A DNA stretch of 64,000 nt. Source: Mycobacterium fragae (GTDB taxonomy: Bacteria > Actinomycetota > Actinomycetes > Mycobacteriales > Mycobacteriaceae). The stretch is taken from contig NZ_LQOW01000028.1 in the NCBI RefSeq assembly GCF_002102185.1, forward strand, positions 186,001 through 250,000. Reading direction: 5' to 3'. The notes under the pieces were generated by a model, which saw only the letters and a list, made by a program, of their open reading frames with translations, was not told where the DNA came from and searched no databases. Each line of letters starts with the position of its first letter. Within the stretch, counting starts at the first letter, position 1. The translations under genes were made by a program, and so were the position numbers. Of this stretch, positions 33,238-42,178 are shown piece after piece.

Positions 33238-35007
33238 ATGACTTCCATCTCCACTGAGACGACCGTCGAAGTGCTGCCGAGGAGCAGCACCGCGCTCGAC
33301 ACCGGCCCGCAGGCCGTCCCCAATGGGTCAGCGGTACTGGATTCGGCGCATGTCGGCGACATCGTCGGCGCGTTCGGTCGTATCCGGCGCGATGCCACGA
33401 GCACGAATCGCAGCTTGTGGCAGCGACTTCGGATGCTGATGGTCATCACGGGGCCCGGACTGATCGTCATGTTCGGCGACAACGACGCCGGTGGTGTGGC
33501 GACCTACACGCAGGCCGGGCAGAACTATGGGATGAACCTGCTGTGGACGTTGGCGCTGCTTGTCCCGGTGCTCTATGTGAACCAGGAGATGGTGCTTCGG
33601 TTGGGGGCGGTCACCCGGGTCGGCCACGCGCGGTTGATCTTCGAACGGTTCGGCAAGTTCTGGGGTGCATTCAGCGTCGGTGACCTGCTGCTGCTCAACG
33701 CGTTGACGATCGTCACCGAATTCATCGGCGTGTCGCTGGCGCTCGGATTCCTGGGCTGCCCGAAGACCATCGCGATACCGGCCGCGGCCGTATTGCTGTT
33801 CGCGGCGGTCGCCGGTGGCTCGTTCCGCCGTTGGGAGCAACTGATGTTCGTACTGATTGCCGTCAACATCGCGATCATCCCGCTTGCGCTGTCGGTGCAT
33901 CCGACCGTCAGCGGCAGCGTACGCGGACTGATCCCCCAGCTCCCGGGCGAACCCAACTCCGTCGTGTTGATGGTCATCATGGCGATTGTGGGCACCACGG
34001 TTGCGCCGTGGCAGTTGTTCTTCCAGCAGTCCAACGTCGTCGACAAGCGCATCACACCGCGCTGGATCCCTTACGGGCGGGCCGATTTGGTGATCGGCAT
34101 CGTCGCTGTGATGGGCGGGGCGATTGCGCTGATGGCGACCACCGCGTTCGGTCTCGGCGGTACCAGCGCCGCCGGCAACTTCACCGACGCCGGAGCCGTC
34201 GCGCTCCACCTGTCGGATCACGCCGGGCGCGGCATCGGCGTGTTGTTCGCAATCATCCTGTTGGACGCATCACTGATCGGCGCCAACTGCGTGGGGCTGG
34301 CCACCACCTACGCGCTCGGTGACGCCATGGGCAAGCCGCATTCGCTGCATTGGAAGATCACGCAGGCGCCGCTGTTCTACGGCAGCTACGCCGCGCTGCT
34401 GGCGGTATCGGCTGCGGTCGCGTTCAGCCCTGACCACGTCCTCGGGCTGATCACCCAAGGCGTGCAGGCTCTCGCCGGCGTGCTATTGCCCTCGGCCACG
34501 GTGTTTTTGGTCCTGTTGTGCAACGACCGTGCGGTGATGGGGCCGTGGGCGAACAGCTTCCGGCAAAACGCGGTGGCGTCGATGATCGTCTGGTCGCTGG
34601 TGGTGTTGTCACTGATGTTGACGACGGTGACGTTCTTCCCCCACTTGTCCACCGCGACGCTGGTGAGCGGTCTCGCGGTCGGCGGCGTGATCGGCGTGCT
34701 CGGTGCTGCGGCCGTCTTCGCGGTCGGTTGGTACACCGAGCGACGCAACGCGGAAAACACCGTGCCGTTCGGTGCGCTGGACCTCGACCAGGTGGAAGAA
34801 CTGGAAGAACTGCCGAAGCTGACCCGCAGGGAACTCAGAGCGTTTCGTAATGAGGTCCGGGCACGGTGGACGACTCCCGCACTGGCGACGCTGGACCGGC
34901 CGGTTATGTCACCGCTGCGCCGGATGGGGCTGTTCACATTGCGCGGCTACCTCGTCGTTGCTTGCGTGATGGTCGTGGTCAAGATCGTCCAGGCCGGCCT
35001 CGGATAA
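33238..35007 (+). CDS. NRAMP-related divalent-metal (probably Mg2+) transporter, copy 1
   Basis: The 589-aa membrane protein has an NRAMP core of about 11 membrane segments. TM1 reads GDNDAGG (D83-A84-G85-G86), where canonical Mn/Fe transporters have DPGN. TM6 reads TVAPWQLFFQQS (A256-P257-W258), where they have MPH. Loss of the TM1 Asn, the metal-selecting Met and the His is as expected for the NRAMP-related Mg2+ transporters known from other Gram-positive bacteria, some also under M-boxes. The protein is longer than typical MntH (about 430 aa): a 60-residue N-terminal tail contains DSAHVGDIVGAFGRI, and a C-terminal acidic linker (LDLDQVEELEEL) leads to a last hydrophobic segment. Confidence 0.88.
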   Translation: MTSISTETTVEVLPRSSTALDTGPQAVPNGSAVLDSAHVGDIVGAFGRIRRDATSTNRSLWQRLRMLMVITGPGLIVMFGDNDAGGVATYTQAGQNYGMNLLWTLALLVPVLYVNQEMVLRLGAVTRVGHARLIFERFGKFWGAFSVGDLLLLNALTIVTEFIGVSLALGFLGCPKTIAIPAAAVLLFAAVAGGSFRRWEQLMFVLIAVNIAIIPLALSVHPTVSGSVRGLIPQLPGEPNSVVLMVIMAIVGTTVAPWQLFFQQSNVVDKRITPRWIPYGRADLVIGIVAVMGGAIALMATTAFGLGGTSAAGNFTDAGAVALHLSDHAGRGIGVLFAIILLDASLIGANCVGLATTYALGDAMGKPHSLHWKITQAPLFYGSYAALLAVSAAVAFSPDHVLGLITQGVQALAGVLLPSATVFLVLLCNDRAVMGPWANSFRQNAVASMIVWSLVVLSLMLTTVTFFPHLSTATLVSGLAVGGVIGVLGAAAVFAVGWYTERRNAENTVPFGALDLDQVEELEELPKLTRRELRAFRNEVRARWTTPALATLDRPVMSPLRRMGLFTLRGYLVVACVMVVVKIVQAGLG

Positions 35008-35043
35008 CCGTCGTCTGACCTTGGTTCAGGAGGGGACAAACCG

Positions 35044-36780
35044 ATGACTCTCATCACTGCCGAGATCCGCGTGGACGCGCCGCCGATCACCGACACGTCC
35101 GGGGCGGCGTTGGATTCGGCGCACGTCGGCGACATCGTCGGCGCCTTCGGCCGCATCACTCGGGACACCGTCGGGACGGGTGGCAGCCGCTGGCAACGAC
35201 TACGGATGCTGCTTGTCATCTGCGGGCCCGGAATGATCGTGATGATCGGCGACAACGATGCCGGTGGTGTGGCGACCTACGCACAGGCCGGGCAGAACTA
35301 TGGGATGAACCTGCTCTGGACGCTGGTACTGATGATCCCGGTGCTCTATGTGAACCAGGAGATGGTGCTGCGGTTGGGGGCGGTCACGCGGGTGGGTCAC
35401 GCGAGGCTGATTTTTGAACGGTTCGGCAAGTTCTGGGGCGCGTTCAGCATCGGCGACCTCGTGATTCTCAACGTGCTGACGATTGTCACCGAATTCATCG
35501 GGGTTTCGATGGCGCTCGGATTTCTGGGCTGCCCCAAAGCAATCGCGATCCCGGTGGCCGCGGTGTTGCTGTTCGCGGTGGTGGCCGGTGGCTCGTTCCG
35601 TCGTTGGGAGCGGCTGATGTTCGTGCTGATCGCGGCGAACGTGGCGGTGATCCCGGTGGTGTTGTCGGTGCACCCCACCGTGCGCGAAAGTGTCCACGGC
35701 CTGGTGCCGTCGATGCCGGGCGAACCCGACTCCATCGTGCTGATGGTCATCATGGCGATCGTCGGCACCACGGTGGCGCCGTGGCAGCTGTTCTTCCAGC
35801 AGTCCAGCGTGGTCGATAAACGAATCACGCCACGCTGGATCCCCTACGGTCGAGTTGATCTGGCCATGGGCATCGTCGGGGTCATGTCCGGGGCGGTCGC
35901 GCTGATGGCAGCCACCGCGTTCGGGCTCGGCGGTACCCCCGACGCAGGCAACTTCATCGACGCCGGGGCGGTTACGTCCCAGCTGTCGCACCACGTCGGG
36001 CACACGGTCGGAGTGCTGTTCGCCATCATCCTGCTGGACGCGTCGCTGATTGGTGCGAACACCATCGGGCTGTCGACGACCTACGCGCTCGGTGATGCTG
36101 TGGGTAGGCCACATTCGTTGCATTGGAAGATCAGTGAGGCCCCACTGTTCTACGGCAGCTACGCCGCGCTGCTCGCGGTGTCGGGCGCGGTCGCGTTCAG
36201 CCCCGATCACGTCCTGGGTGTGATCACCCAAGGAGTACAGGCCCTGGCCGGTGTCCTGCTGCCGTCGGCGACGGTGTTTCTGGTCCTGCTGTGCAACGAC
36301 CGGCCCGTGCTGGGTCCCTGGGTGAACAGCTTCCGCCAGAACGCTTTCGCATGGATGATCGTTTGGTCACTGGTGGTGCTGTCGCTGATGTTGACGGCGG
36401 TGACATTCTTCCCCAAGCTGCCCACGGTAACTCTGGAGAGCGGTCTCGTCATCGGTGCCATGCTCGGCATTGTCGGCGCCGCCATCGTCTTCGCAATCGG
36501 TTGGTTTGCCGACCGACGCGAGTCGGAAGACACCGTGCCTTTCGGTGCGCTGGATCTCGACCAAGTAGAAGAGCTCGACCAGCTGACGAAATTGACTCGG
36601 GCCGAACGCAAAGCATTCCGCGACAAGGTCCGCGCAAGTTGGACCACGCCTCCATTAGCGACCCTGGAACGGCCCGTTATGTCGCCTGTCCGCCGTGTCG
36701 GGCTGTTCACTCTGCGTGCTTATCTGGTTCTTGCCGGCGTTTTGGTCGTGGTCAGGATCGTCCAAGCCGGCGTCAACTGA
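35044..36780 (+). CDS. NRAMP-related divalent-metal (probably Mg2+) transporter, copy 2
   Basis: The 578-aa paralogue of the gene before it lies 36 bp downstream with ribosome site AGGAGG. It keeps the altered motifs: D72-A-G-G in TM1 and A245-P-W247 in TM6. It also shares the N-terminal DSAHVGDIVGAFGRI block and the C-terminal VPFGALDLDQVEEL linker. The two copies are very similar throughout but differ in the first 40 residues and in loops, so this is an established duplication, not a recent one. Its last 8 bp overlap the convergent MDR gene. Confidence 0.88.
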   Translation: MTLITAEIRVDAPPITDTSGAALDSAHVGDIVGAFGRITRDTVGTGGSRWQRLRMLLVICGPGMIVMIGDNDAGGVATYAQAGQNYGMNLLWTLVLMIPVLYVNQEMVLRLGAVTRVGHARLIFERFGKFWGAFSIGDLVILNVLTIVTEFIGVSMALGFLGCPKAIAIPVAAVLLFAVVAGGSFRRWERLMFVLIAANVAVIPVVLSVHPTVRESVHGLVPSMPGEPDSIVLMVIMAIVGTTVAPWQLFFQQSSVVDKRITPRWIPYGRVDLAMGIVGVMSGAVALMAATAFGLGGTPDAGNFIDAGAVTSQLSHHVGHTVGVLFAIILLDASLIGANTIGLSTTYALGDAVGRPHSLHWKISEAPLFYGSYAALLAVSGAVAFSPDHVLGVITQGVQALAGVLLPSATVFLVLLCNDRPVLGPWVNSFRQNAFAWMIVWSLVVLSLMLTAVTFFPKLPTVTLESGLVIGAMLGIVGAAIVFAIGWFADRRESEDTVPFGALDLDQVEELDQLTKLTRAERKAFRDKVRASWTTPPLATLERPVMSPVRRVGLFTLRAYLVLAGVLVVVRIVQAGVN

Positions 36781-37717
36781 CCGAACCCGGCAACAGAACG
36801 ATCTTGCCGTGGGTGTGCCGGTGCTCGAGCTCTTCGAAAGCATCCGCGACGTGGTCTAGGGGATAGCGGGCGGCGATGTCGAAATCGATTGCCCCGGTGG
36901 CGACCAGGTCCGCCATTTCCGACAGCACGGCCGTGGTCGAGGCGTCGGTGCTGCCTTCGGTCTTGGCTCCGACCTCGCCGGCCTTCTCGAACGAGATGAT
37001 CGTCTCGATCCGCTGCGGCGCCACCCCGAGGTCGACGGCGAGCTGGACGTAGTCCGGGCCGAACAGGTCGATGAACGCGTCGATTCCGTCCGGTGCGGCT
37101 TCCCGCAGTCTGGCGGCCAGACCGTCGCCGTACTTCACCGGAACCACGCCATGCGCGCGCAGCCAGTCAGCGTTGCCGGCCGACGCGATGCCCAGCACTC
37201 GCGCCTTGCGCAAGGTCAACAGTTGCACGACGAGGCTGCCCACCCCTCCGGCCGCCGCTGAGACCGCGACCGTCTCACCCGGCTGAGGGTCGACCGCGCG
37301 CACCGCGGCGTATGCCGTACACCCTGCGACGTAGAGGGAGCCCGCAGCTTCCCAACTCAGCTGCGGCGGTTTGTGAATCAGCTGGTCCTGTGGGACGACC
37401 GTGTGCGAGGCGTGGCTGGATCGGCGGAGGCTGAATCCGAGCACCTCGTCGCCGACCGAGAAGCCGGTCACCCCGGGTCCGACCGCGACGACGACACCGG
37501 CCAGGTCACTGCCCTCACCGGAAGGAAAGGTCGCGGGAAAGATCTCATCCAGCGCGCCGACCCGAATCGCCGCCTCACCGGGGTTGATCCCGGCGGCGCG
37601 GACCTCGACCAGCACCTCGCCGTCGCCCGGCACCGGCATATCGATGTCCGCCACGTACAACACTTCGCGCCCGCCGTAGTGGTCGAACCGCACCGCGCGC
37701 GCTTTCGTCGCTGTCAT
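36773..37717 (-). CDS. NADPH:quinone-reductase-like MDR oxidoreductase
   Basis: The 314-aa zinc-free MDR has the N-terminal GroES-like domain (VEVRAAGINPGEAAIRVG), GEGSDLAGVV and the Rossmann segment VSAAAGGVGSLVVQLL. There are no zinc-binding Cys/His ligands at the catalytic position (NPGEA instead of CxxD). It resembles quinone oxidoreductases of the zeta-crystallin group. The ATG at 37717 is followed by a divergent lipase gene. It probably reduces quinones or enals; the substrate is unknown. Confidence 0.85.
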   Translation of the reverse strand: MTATKARAVRFDHYGGREVLYVADIDMPVPGDGEVLVEVRAAGINPGEAAIRVGALDEIFPATFPSGEGSDLAGVVVAVGPGVTGFSVGDEVLGFSLRRSSHASHTVVPQDQLIHKPPQLSWEAAGSLYVAGCTAYAAVRAVDPQPGETVAVSAAAGGVGSLVVQLLTLRKARVLGIASAGNADWLRAHGVVPVKYGDGLAARLREAAPDGIDAFIDLFGPDYVQLAVDLGVAPQRIETIISFEKAGEVGAKTEGSTDASTTAVLSEMADLVATGAIDFDIAARYPLDHVADAFEELEHRHTHGKIVLLPGSVS

Positions 37718-37797
37718 GTTGATTTCCCTTTCGTTGCGGTCACCGAGCCGTCACCCATCCCTACCAGGATGCGCCACCACGCTGTTACTCTCCATCG

Positions 37798-39114
37798 GTG
37801 CACTGCGGCCGATCGTTACCGATCGTCGCTGCCGCACTGCTGTTGCTAAGCGCCGCAACGCATCTCGTGCCGGTGGCCTACGCCGAGGGCCCCGGCTTCG
37901 AATCCGAGGGTGATCAAAGCCGATACGAGGAGTTCTACACGCCGCCCGATCCGCTACCGGCGGGGGCACCCGGCGACGTGCTGCGCACCGAGCCGGAGCG
38001 GCTGGTCCTCGAGCCGTCGGGGCAGCTGGGAGCCTTCGTGGCCCGCGGCACCAGGATCATGTATCGCAGCACCGACGCCCGCGGAAAACCCAATGCCATC
38101 ACAGGCACCTACTTCGAGCCGGACAATCCCTGGCCGGGAAACGGGCCCCGCCCGTTGATCGCCTATGCCCCGGGCACCCAGGGGCAGGGCGATCAGTGCG
38201 CGCCGTCACGGATGTTCGACCAGGGCATTCACTGGTCGCCCTGGCTGGACATCATGTTCAACTACGAAGAACTGTTCGTGGCAACGATGGTGGCTCGCGG
38301 CTTCGCCATCGTGATGACCGACTACGAGGGACTCGGCACTCCCGGGGTGCACACCTACGTCAGCCGGGTCGCCGAGGGGCAGGGCTTGTTGGACGCGGCG
38401 CGCGCGGCGATGCGGCTGCCGGGCACCTCGCTGGACCCCCGTGGGCCAGTGGCGTTCTGGGGTTACTCGCAGGGTGGTGGGGCGGCCGCCTCGGCGGCCG
38501 AGCTGGCGTCGGCATACGCGCCCGACCTGCACGTGGTGGGCACGTACGCCGGTGCGCCGCCGGCCGATCTGATGGAGCTGTTCCCATACGCCGACGGCAG
38601 CGCGCTGGTCGGCGTGGTCGGCTACGCGCTGAACTCGGTGATGGCGACCTATCCGGAGTTCGAGGACGCGATCCGCGCAACGCTGACACCGCGAGGCATC
38701 GATCTTTTGGCCAAGGTGCGCCATCAGTGTGTGGGCGAAACCGTGATCAAGTTCATGTTCCGCCACCTACAGCCCTACTTCAACGAGGACATCTACCAGC
38801 TGGTTCGACGTGAGCCGTTCAAAACGCTCTTCGAGTTGCAGCGGATCGGCCGCTACCGGCCGAACGCACCGGTGCTGATCAACAGCAACCGCTACGACCC
38901 GTTGGTGCCGTGGACGGCGGCCAACCAGCTCGGCCGCGACTGGTGCGCGCAGGGCGCGGACGTGGAATTCCGGACCAACGAGGAGCCGCCGTTCCTCAAC
39001 AAACTGGTGATCAACCACGCGCTGCCGATGTTGGTGGACGGCGAGCCGGCGATGCAGTGGATCGCCGCCCGGTTCAATGGCCTGCCCACCACACCCAACT
39101 GTGGACAGTTTTAA
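37798..39114 (+). CDS. secreted lipase (LIP family)
   Basis: The 438-aa protein starts at GTG 37798 with a signal peptide of about 25 residues (VAAALLLLSAATHLVPVAYA). The alpha/beta-hydrolase core has APGTQGQGDQCAPS, the nucleophile elbow GYSQGGG and a late His in KLVINHALPM. This matches actinobacterial and fungal secretory lipases (LIP family), which hydrolyse triacylglycerols or other esters outside the membrane. It is divergent from the MDR gene. Confidence 0.86.
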   Translation: MHCGRSLPIVAAALLLLSAATHLVPVAYAEGPGFESEGDQSRYEEFYTPPDPLPAGAPGDVLRTEPERLVLEPSGQLGAFVARGTRIMYRSTDARGKPNAITGTYFEPDNPWPGNGPRPLIAYAPGTQGQGDQCAPSRMFDQGIHWSPWLDIMFNYEELFVATMVARGFAIVMTDYEGLGTPGVHTYVSRVAEGQGLLDAARAAMRLPGTSLDPRGPVAFWGYSQGGGAAASAAELASAYAPDLHVVGTYAGAPPADLMELFPYADGSALVGVVGYALNSVMATYPEFEDAIRATLTPRGIDLLAKVRHQCVGETVIKFMFRHLQPYFNEDIYQLVRREPFKTLFELQRIGRYRPNAPVLINSNRYDPLVPWTAANQLGRDWCAQGADVEFRTNEEPPFLNKLVINHALPMLVDGEPAMQWIAARFNGLPTTPNCGQF

Positions 39115-39144
39115 TCGATCCGGCGAAAGCGCTAGCCGCGCAGG

Positions 39145-39900
39145 CTATGCCACCACATTGATCGGATCACCGATGTGGACGGTGTTGAAATACCATTCGG
39201 CGTTGTCCGGGCTGAGGTTGATGCAGCCGTGGCTGACATTCGCATAGCCCTGTGAATCCACTGACCAGGGAGCCGAATGCACGTACACACCGCTCCCGGT
39301 GACCCGTACCGCCCACGAAGCGATGATGTCGTATCCTTCCGGCGAGCTCAGCGGGATCCCGATCGTCCGCGAATCCATGCGGACAGTGCGCTCTTTGGAC
39401 AGCGCGGTGAAGTTGCCCATCGGCGTGGGGCGGGACGGTTTACCCATCGACGCCGGCATCGTGCGCAGCACCTCGTCGCCGACACTGACCGTGAACGTGT
39501 GCTGGGAGATGCTGGCCACAGCCACTACCTGGTCGCCGGTATCGAACCCGGTTGAGAGAGCGTGGACTTGGACTTTCACGTGGCTGTGGGCGGGCCAATA
39601 CTGGTTGGGCTGCCACTGCACGACGTTGTTGTCCGTCCAGGTGAACCGCCCGGTGGTGTGGCTGGGCGAGGTGATCTTGATCGTCCGCTCGGCCGCCGGG
39701 CGGTCGATGACCGGCCCGGTGAACGTGACGATCACCGGATGCGCCACACCGACTACTGCGCCGTTCGCCGGTTGAATCGATGCGACGCCGGGCGTGGTGG
39801 GTTGCGGAGCGATCGCCGCCACGCTCGGGGCGCCCGACCCCGCCATGGCCAGCACGGCAACTGCTGCCGTGAGCCACATATATCGAATCGCTCTACGCAC
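39145..39900 (-). CDS. ldtA: L,D-transpeptidase (LdtMt1-like)
   Basis: Started at GTG 39900 (AAGGGTGG upstream) the protein has 251 aa, the length I recall for M. tuberculosis LdtMt1. It has an N-terminal membrane or signal segment, a bacterial Ig-like domain (GVASIQPANGAVVGVAHPVIV) and a YkuD catalytic domain with SHGCINLS (catalytic Cys) and VRVTGSGVYVHSAPWS. It makes 3->3 cross-links in peptidoglycan. It is convergent with the lipase and divergent from the isochorismatase-like gene, with a 15-bp palindrome just upstream. Confidence 0.93.
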   Translation of the reverse strand: MRRAIRYMWLTAAVAVLAMAGSGAPSVAAIAPQPTTPGVASIQPANGAVVGVAHPVIVTFTGPVIDRPAAERTIKITSPSHTTGRFTWTDNNVVQWQPNQYWPAHSHVKVQVHALSTGFDTGDQVVAVASISQHTFTVSVGDEVLRTMPASMGKPSRPTPMGNFTALSKERTVRMDSRTIGIPLSSPEGYDIIASWAVRVTGSGVYVHSAPWSVDSQGYANVSHGCINLSPDNAEWYFNTVHIGDPINVVA

Positions 39901-39921
39901 GGTGTCCACCCTTCGCGATGC

Positions 39922-39936
39922 TGCAATGCGATTGCA
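39922..39936. promoter_or_regulatory. 15-bp palindrome upstream of ldtA
   Basis: TGCAAT-gcg-ATTGCA is a perfect 6-3-6 inverted repeat 22 bp before the ldtA start. It may be a regulator site or an mRNA leader hairpin. The rest of the 234-bp gap to 40135 is AT-richer than its surroundings and should hold both divergent promoters; no clear -10/-35 pair was fixed. Confidence 0.35.
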
Positions 39937-40134
39937 CTGCATGCCGTTGACTCAATATTTACCCTATTCGTGGCTCAGCAAACCTATTATGGGACAGACG
40001 AGTCGAGATCTCGTGCGCCCACGCCGCATCACTTGTGCTGGTCGACGCGATAAAGCAGGCCAGCGACGTGATGTAGAATTCGTCGGGCTGTTTCCGAGTT
40101 GGCAAGCGCCGCTGGCTGTGTTACACCGAACGCT

Positions 40135-40785
40135 ATGAGCGACCCGTACACGCGTCCGCTACCGGGCTCGGCGGCGCTTGTCCTGATCGACGTGCAACGC
40201 GACTTCTACGCCGATGACGCCCCGCTGCCCATCGACGGCACGAGTGCGGCGATCCCGGCAATGGCCCAGTTGGCGACGGCGTTTCGGAAGCGCGCTCGGC
40301 CGATCGTGCACGTAGTCCGGCTTTACCGCCCGGACGGGTCGAATGCCGACCTGGTGCGAAAGCGGTCGATCGAACAGGGCGCGCGGATTGCGGTCCCGGG
40401 CAGCGTGGGCTCGCAGATCGCAACGGAGTTGTTGCCCAACCATGTTGAGCTGGATCACGAACTACTGCTCGGCGGCGAGCTCCAGCAGATCGGGCCGCTG
40501 GAACACGTGATGTACAAGCCGCGGTGGGGCGCCTTCTACCAGACCAAGCTCGAACGCCACATCCGCGACACCGGCAGCGACACACTGGTTTTCGCCGGTT
40601 GCAACTATCCCAACTGTCCCCGGACGTCCATCTATGAGGCTTCTGAGCGCGACTTCCGAATCATGCTGGTATCAAACGCGATATCCGGTTTTGACGACCG
40701 CGGCATCGAGGAATGTCGTCGGATAGGCGTCGATGTTCGAGACCTCTCGGCGGCGCTGGTGTGGCTGGATCAGGACCCGCCGTGA
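40135..40785 (+). CDS. isochorismatase-like cysteine hydrolase
   Basis: The 216-aa protein has the family triad: Asp in LVLIDVQRDFY, Lys in MYKPRWGAFYQT and Cys in FAGCNYPNCPRT. Such hydrolases cleave amides or vinyl ethers (nicotinamidase, isochorismatase, carbamoylases). ATG 40135 is the chosen start. Its stop overlaps the scoA start (GTGA), so it is cotranscribed with the CoA-transferase subunits. Confidence 0.84.
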   Translation: MSDPYTRPLPGSAALVLIDVQRDFYADDAPLPIDGTSAAIPAMAQLATAFRKRARPIVHVVRLYRPDGSNADLVRKRSIEQGARIAVPGSVGSQIATELLPNHVELDHELLLGGELQQIGPLEHVMYKPRWGAFYQTKLERHIRDTGSDTLVFAGCNYPNCPRTSIYEASERDFRIMLVSNAISGFDDRGIEECRRIGVDVRDLSAALVWLDQDPP

Positions 40786-41555
40786 CCTTGAACAAGCTGG
40801 TGGGCTCGGCCGCCGAGGCAGTCGCCGATGTCTTCGACGGCGCCAGTCTGGCCGTCGGCGGCTTCGGCCTGGCCGGTATCCCATGGTTTCTCATCGAGGC
40901 ACTTCTGCAGCAGGGCGCGGGGGATTTGACCATCGTGTCCAACAACTGTGGCGTGGATGGTGCCGGACTGGGTCGGCTGCTGGAGGCGCATCGGATCAGC
41001 CGGGTCATCGCGTCATATGTAGGGGAGAACAAAGAATTCGCGCGGCAATACCTGGCAGGCGAGTTGACGGTGGAGCTCACTCCACAGGGCACGCTCGCGG
41101 AACGCTTGCGCGCCGGCGGCAGTGGAATCGGCGCCTTCTTCACCCCCACCGGCGTCGGCACCGCGGTTGCCGACGGTGGTCTGCCCTGGCGGCACTACCC
41201 GGACGGTAGCGTCGAATTGGCGTCGCCGCCAAAGGAAGTACGCGACTTCGGTGGCCGCCAGATGGTGCTCGAGGAGGCGATCGTCACCGACTACGCGCTT
41301 ATCCGTGCGGCAGTCGCCGACAAGGCCGGCAACTGCCGGTTCCACGCCGCAGCCCGCAATTTCAACCCGCCCGCCGCGATGGCCGGGCGAATCACCGCGG
41401 TCGAGGCTGAGCGGGTCGTCGAGGTCGGTCAACTTCACCCCGACGACGTGCACCTGCCGGGCATCTTCGTGCAACGGGTCGTTGCGTTGACCCCAGAACA
41501 AGCCGCGCGCAAGGACATTGAGAAGCGTACTACCCGCCAGGCCCAGGCGCCGTGA
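40782..41555 (+). CDS. scoA: succinyl-CoA:3-ketoacid CoA-transferase, subunit A
   Basis: The 257-aa protein matches the alpha subunit of family I CoA-transferases: LAVGGFGLAGIPWFLIEALL, then LTIVSNNCGVDGAGLGRLL, and the GIGAFFTPTGVGT segment. With subunit B it moves CoA from succinyl-CoA to a 3-oxo acid such as acetoacetate. The GTG start at 40782 overlaps the isochorismatase-like gene by 4 bp, and the stop overlaps scoB by 4 bp. Confidence 0.9.
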   Translation: MTLNKLVGSAAEAVADVFDGASLAVGGFGLAGIPWFLIEALLQQGAGDLTIVSNNCGVDGAGLGRLLEAHRISRVIASYVGENKEFARQYLAGELTVELTPQGTLAERLRAGGSGIGAFFTPTGVGTAVADGGLPWRHYPDGSVELASPPKEVRDFGGRQMVLEEAIVTDYALIRAAVADKAGNCRFHAAARNFNPPAAMAGRITAVEAERVVEVGQLHPDDVHLPGIFVQRVVALTPEQAARKDIEKRTTRQAQAP

Positions 41556-42178
41556 GCTGGTCCCGCGACCAGATGGCCGCCCGGGCAGCCCGTGAGCTGC
41601 GCCCCGGCGAATACGTCAACCTCGGCATCGGGCTGCCCACCCTGATCGCCGACCACATCCCCGAAGGGTGCGATATCACCTTGCACGCCGAGAACGGGAT
41701 CCTCGGGGTGGGCCCGTTCCCGCACCCGGACGACGTCGACCCGGACTTGATCAACGCCGGGAAGCAAACTGTGTCAGTGCTTGCCGGTGCGTCGTTCTTC
41801 GATTCCGCGACCAGCTTCGCGATGATTCGCGGCGGTCACGTCGATGTCGCCGTCCTGGGCGCCATGCAGGTCGGGGTGAACGGCGACCTGGCCAACTGGG
41901 CGGTGCCGGGGTCGATGGTGAAAGGCATGGGCGGCGCAATGGATCTCGTCGCCGGCGTCGGTCGGGTGATCGTCCTGACCGATCATGTGACCAGAAACGG
42001 CGCGGCCAAGCTGGTGACCGCATGCGATCTGCCGTTGACCGGGCGGGGCGTGGTCAGCCGGGTCATCACCGATCTCGCCGTGCTCGACGTGTCGGGTGCC
42101 GGCTTCACGGTGGTAGAGCTGGCGCCGGGCGTCGAGTATGCCGACGTGGTCGCCAAGACGGCCGCGCCGGTGTTTTAA
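41552..42178 (+). CDS. scoB: succinyl-CoA:3-ketoacid CoA-transferase, subunit B
   Basis: The 208-aa beta subunit carries the catalytic Glu in HAENGILGVGP, preceded by YVNLGIGLPTL, and GAMQVGVNGDLANW. It forms the active transferase with scoA. Its last 20 bases recur exactly 114 bp downstream, next to the fusA2 stop. A convergent terminator hairpin lies in between. Confidence 0.9.
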   Translation: MSWSRDQMAARAARELRPGEYVNLGIGLPTLIADHIPEGCDITLHAENGILGVGPFPHPDDVDPDLINAGKQTVSVLAGASFFDSATSFAMIRGGHVDVAVLGAMQVGVNGDLANWAVPGSMVKGMGGAMDLVAGVGRVIVLTDHVTRNGAAKLVTACDLPLTGRGVVSRVITDLAVLDVSGAGFTVVELAPGVEYADVVAKTAAPVF

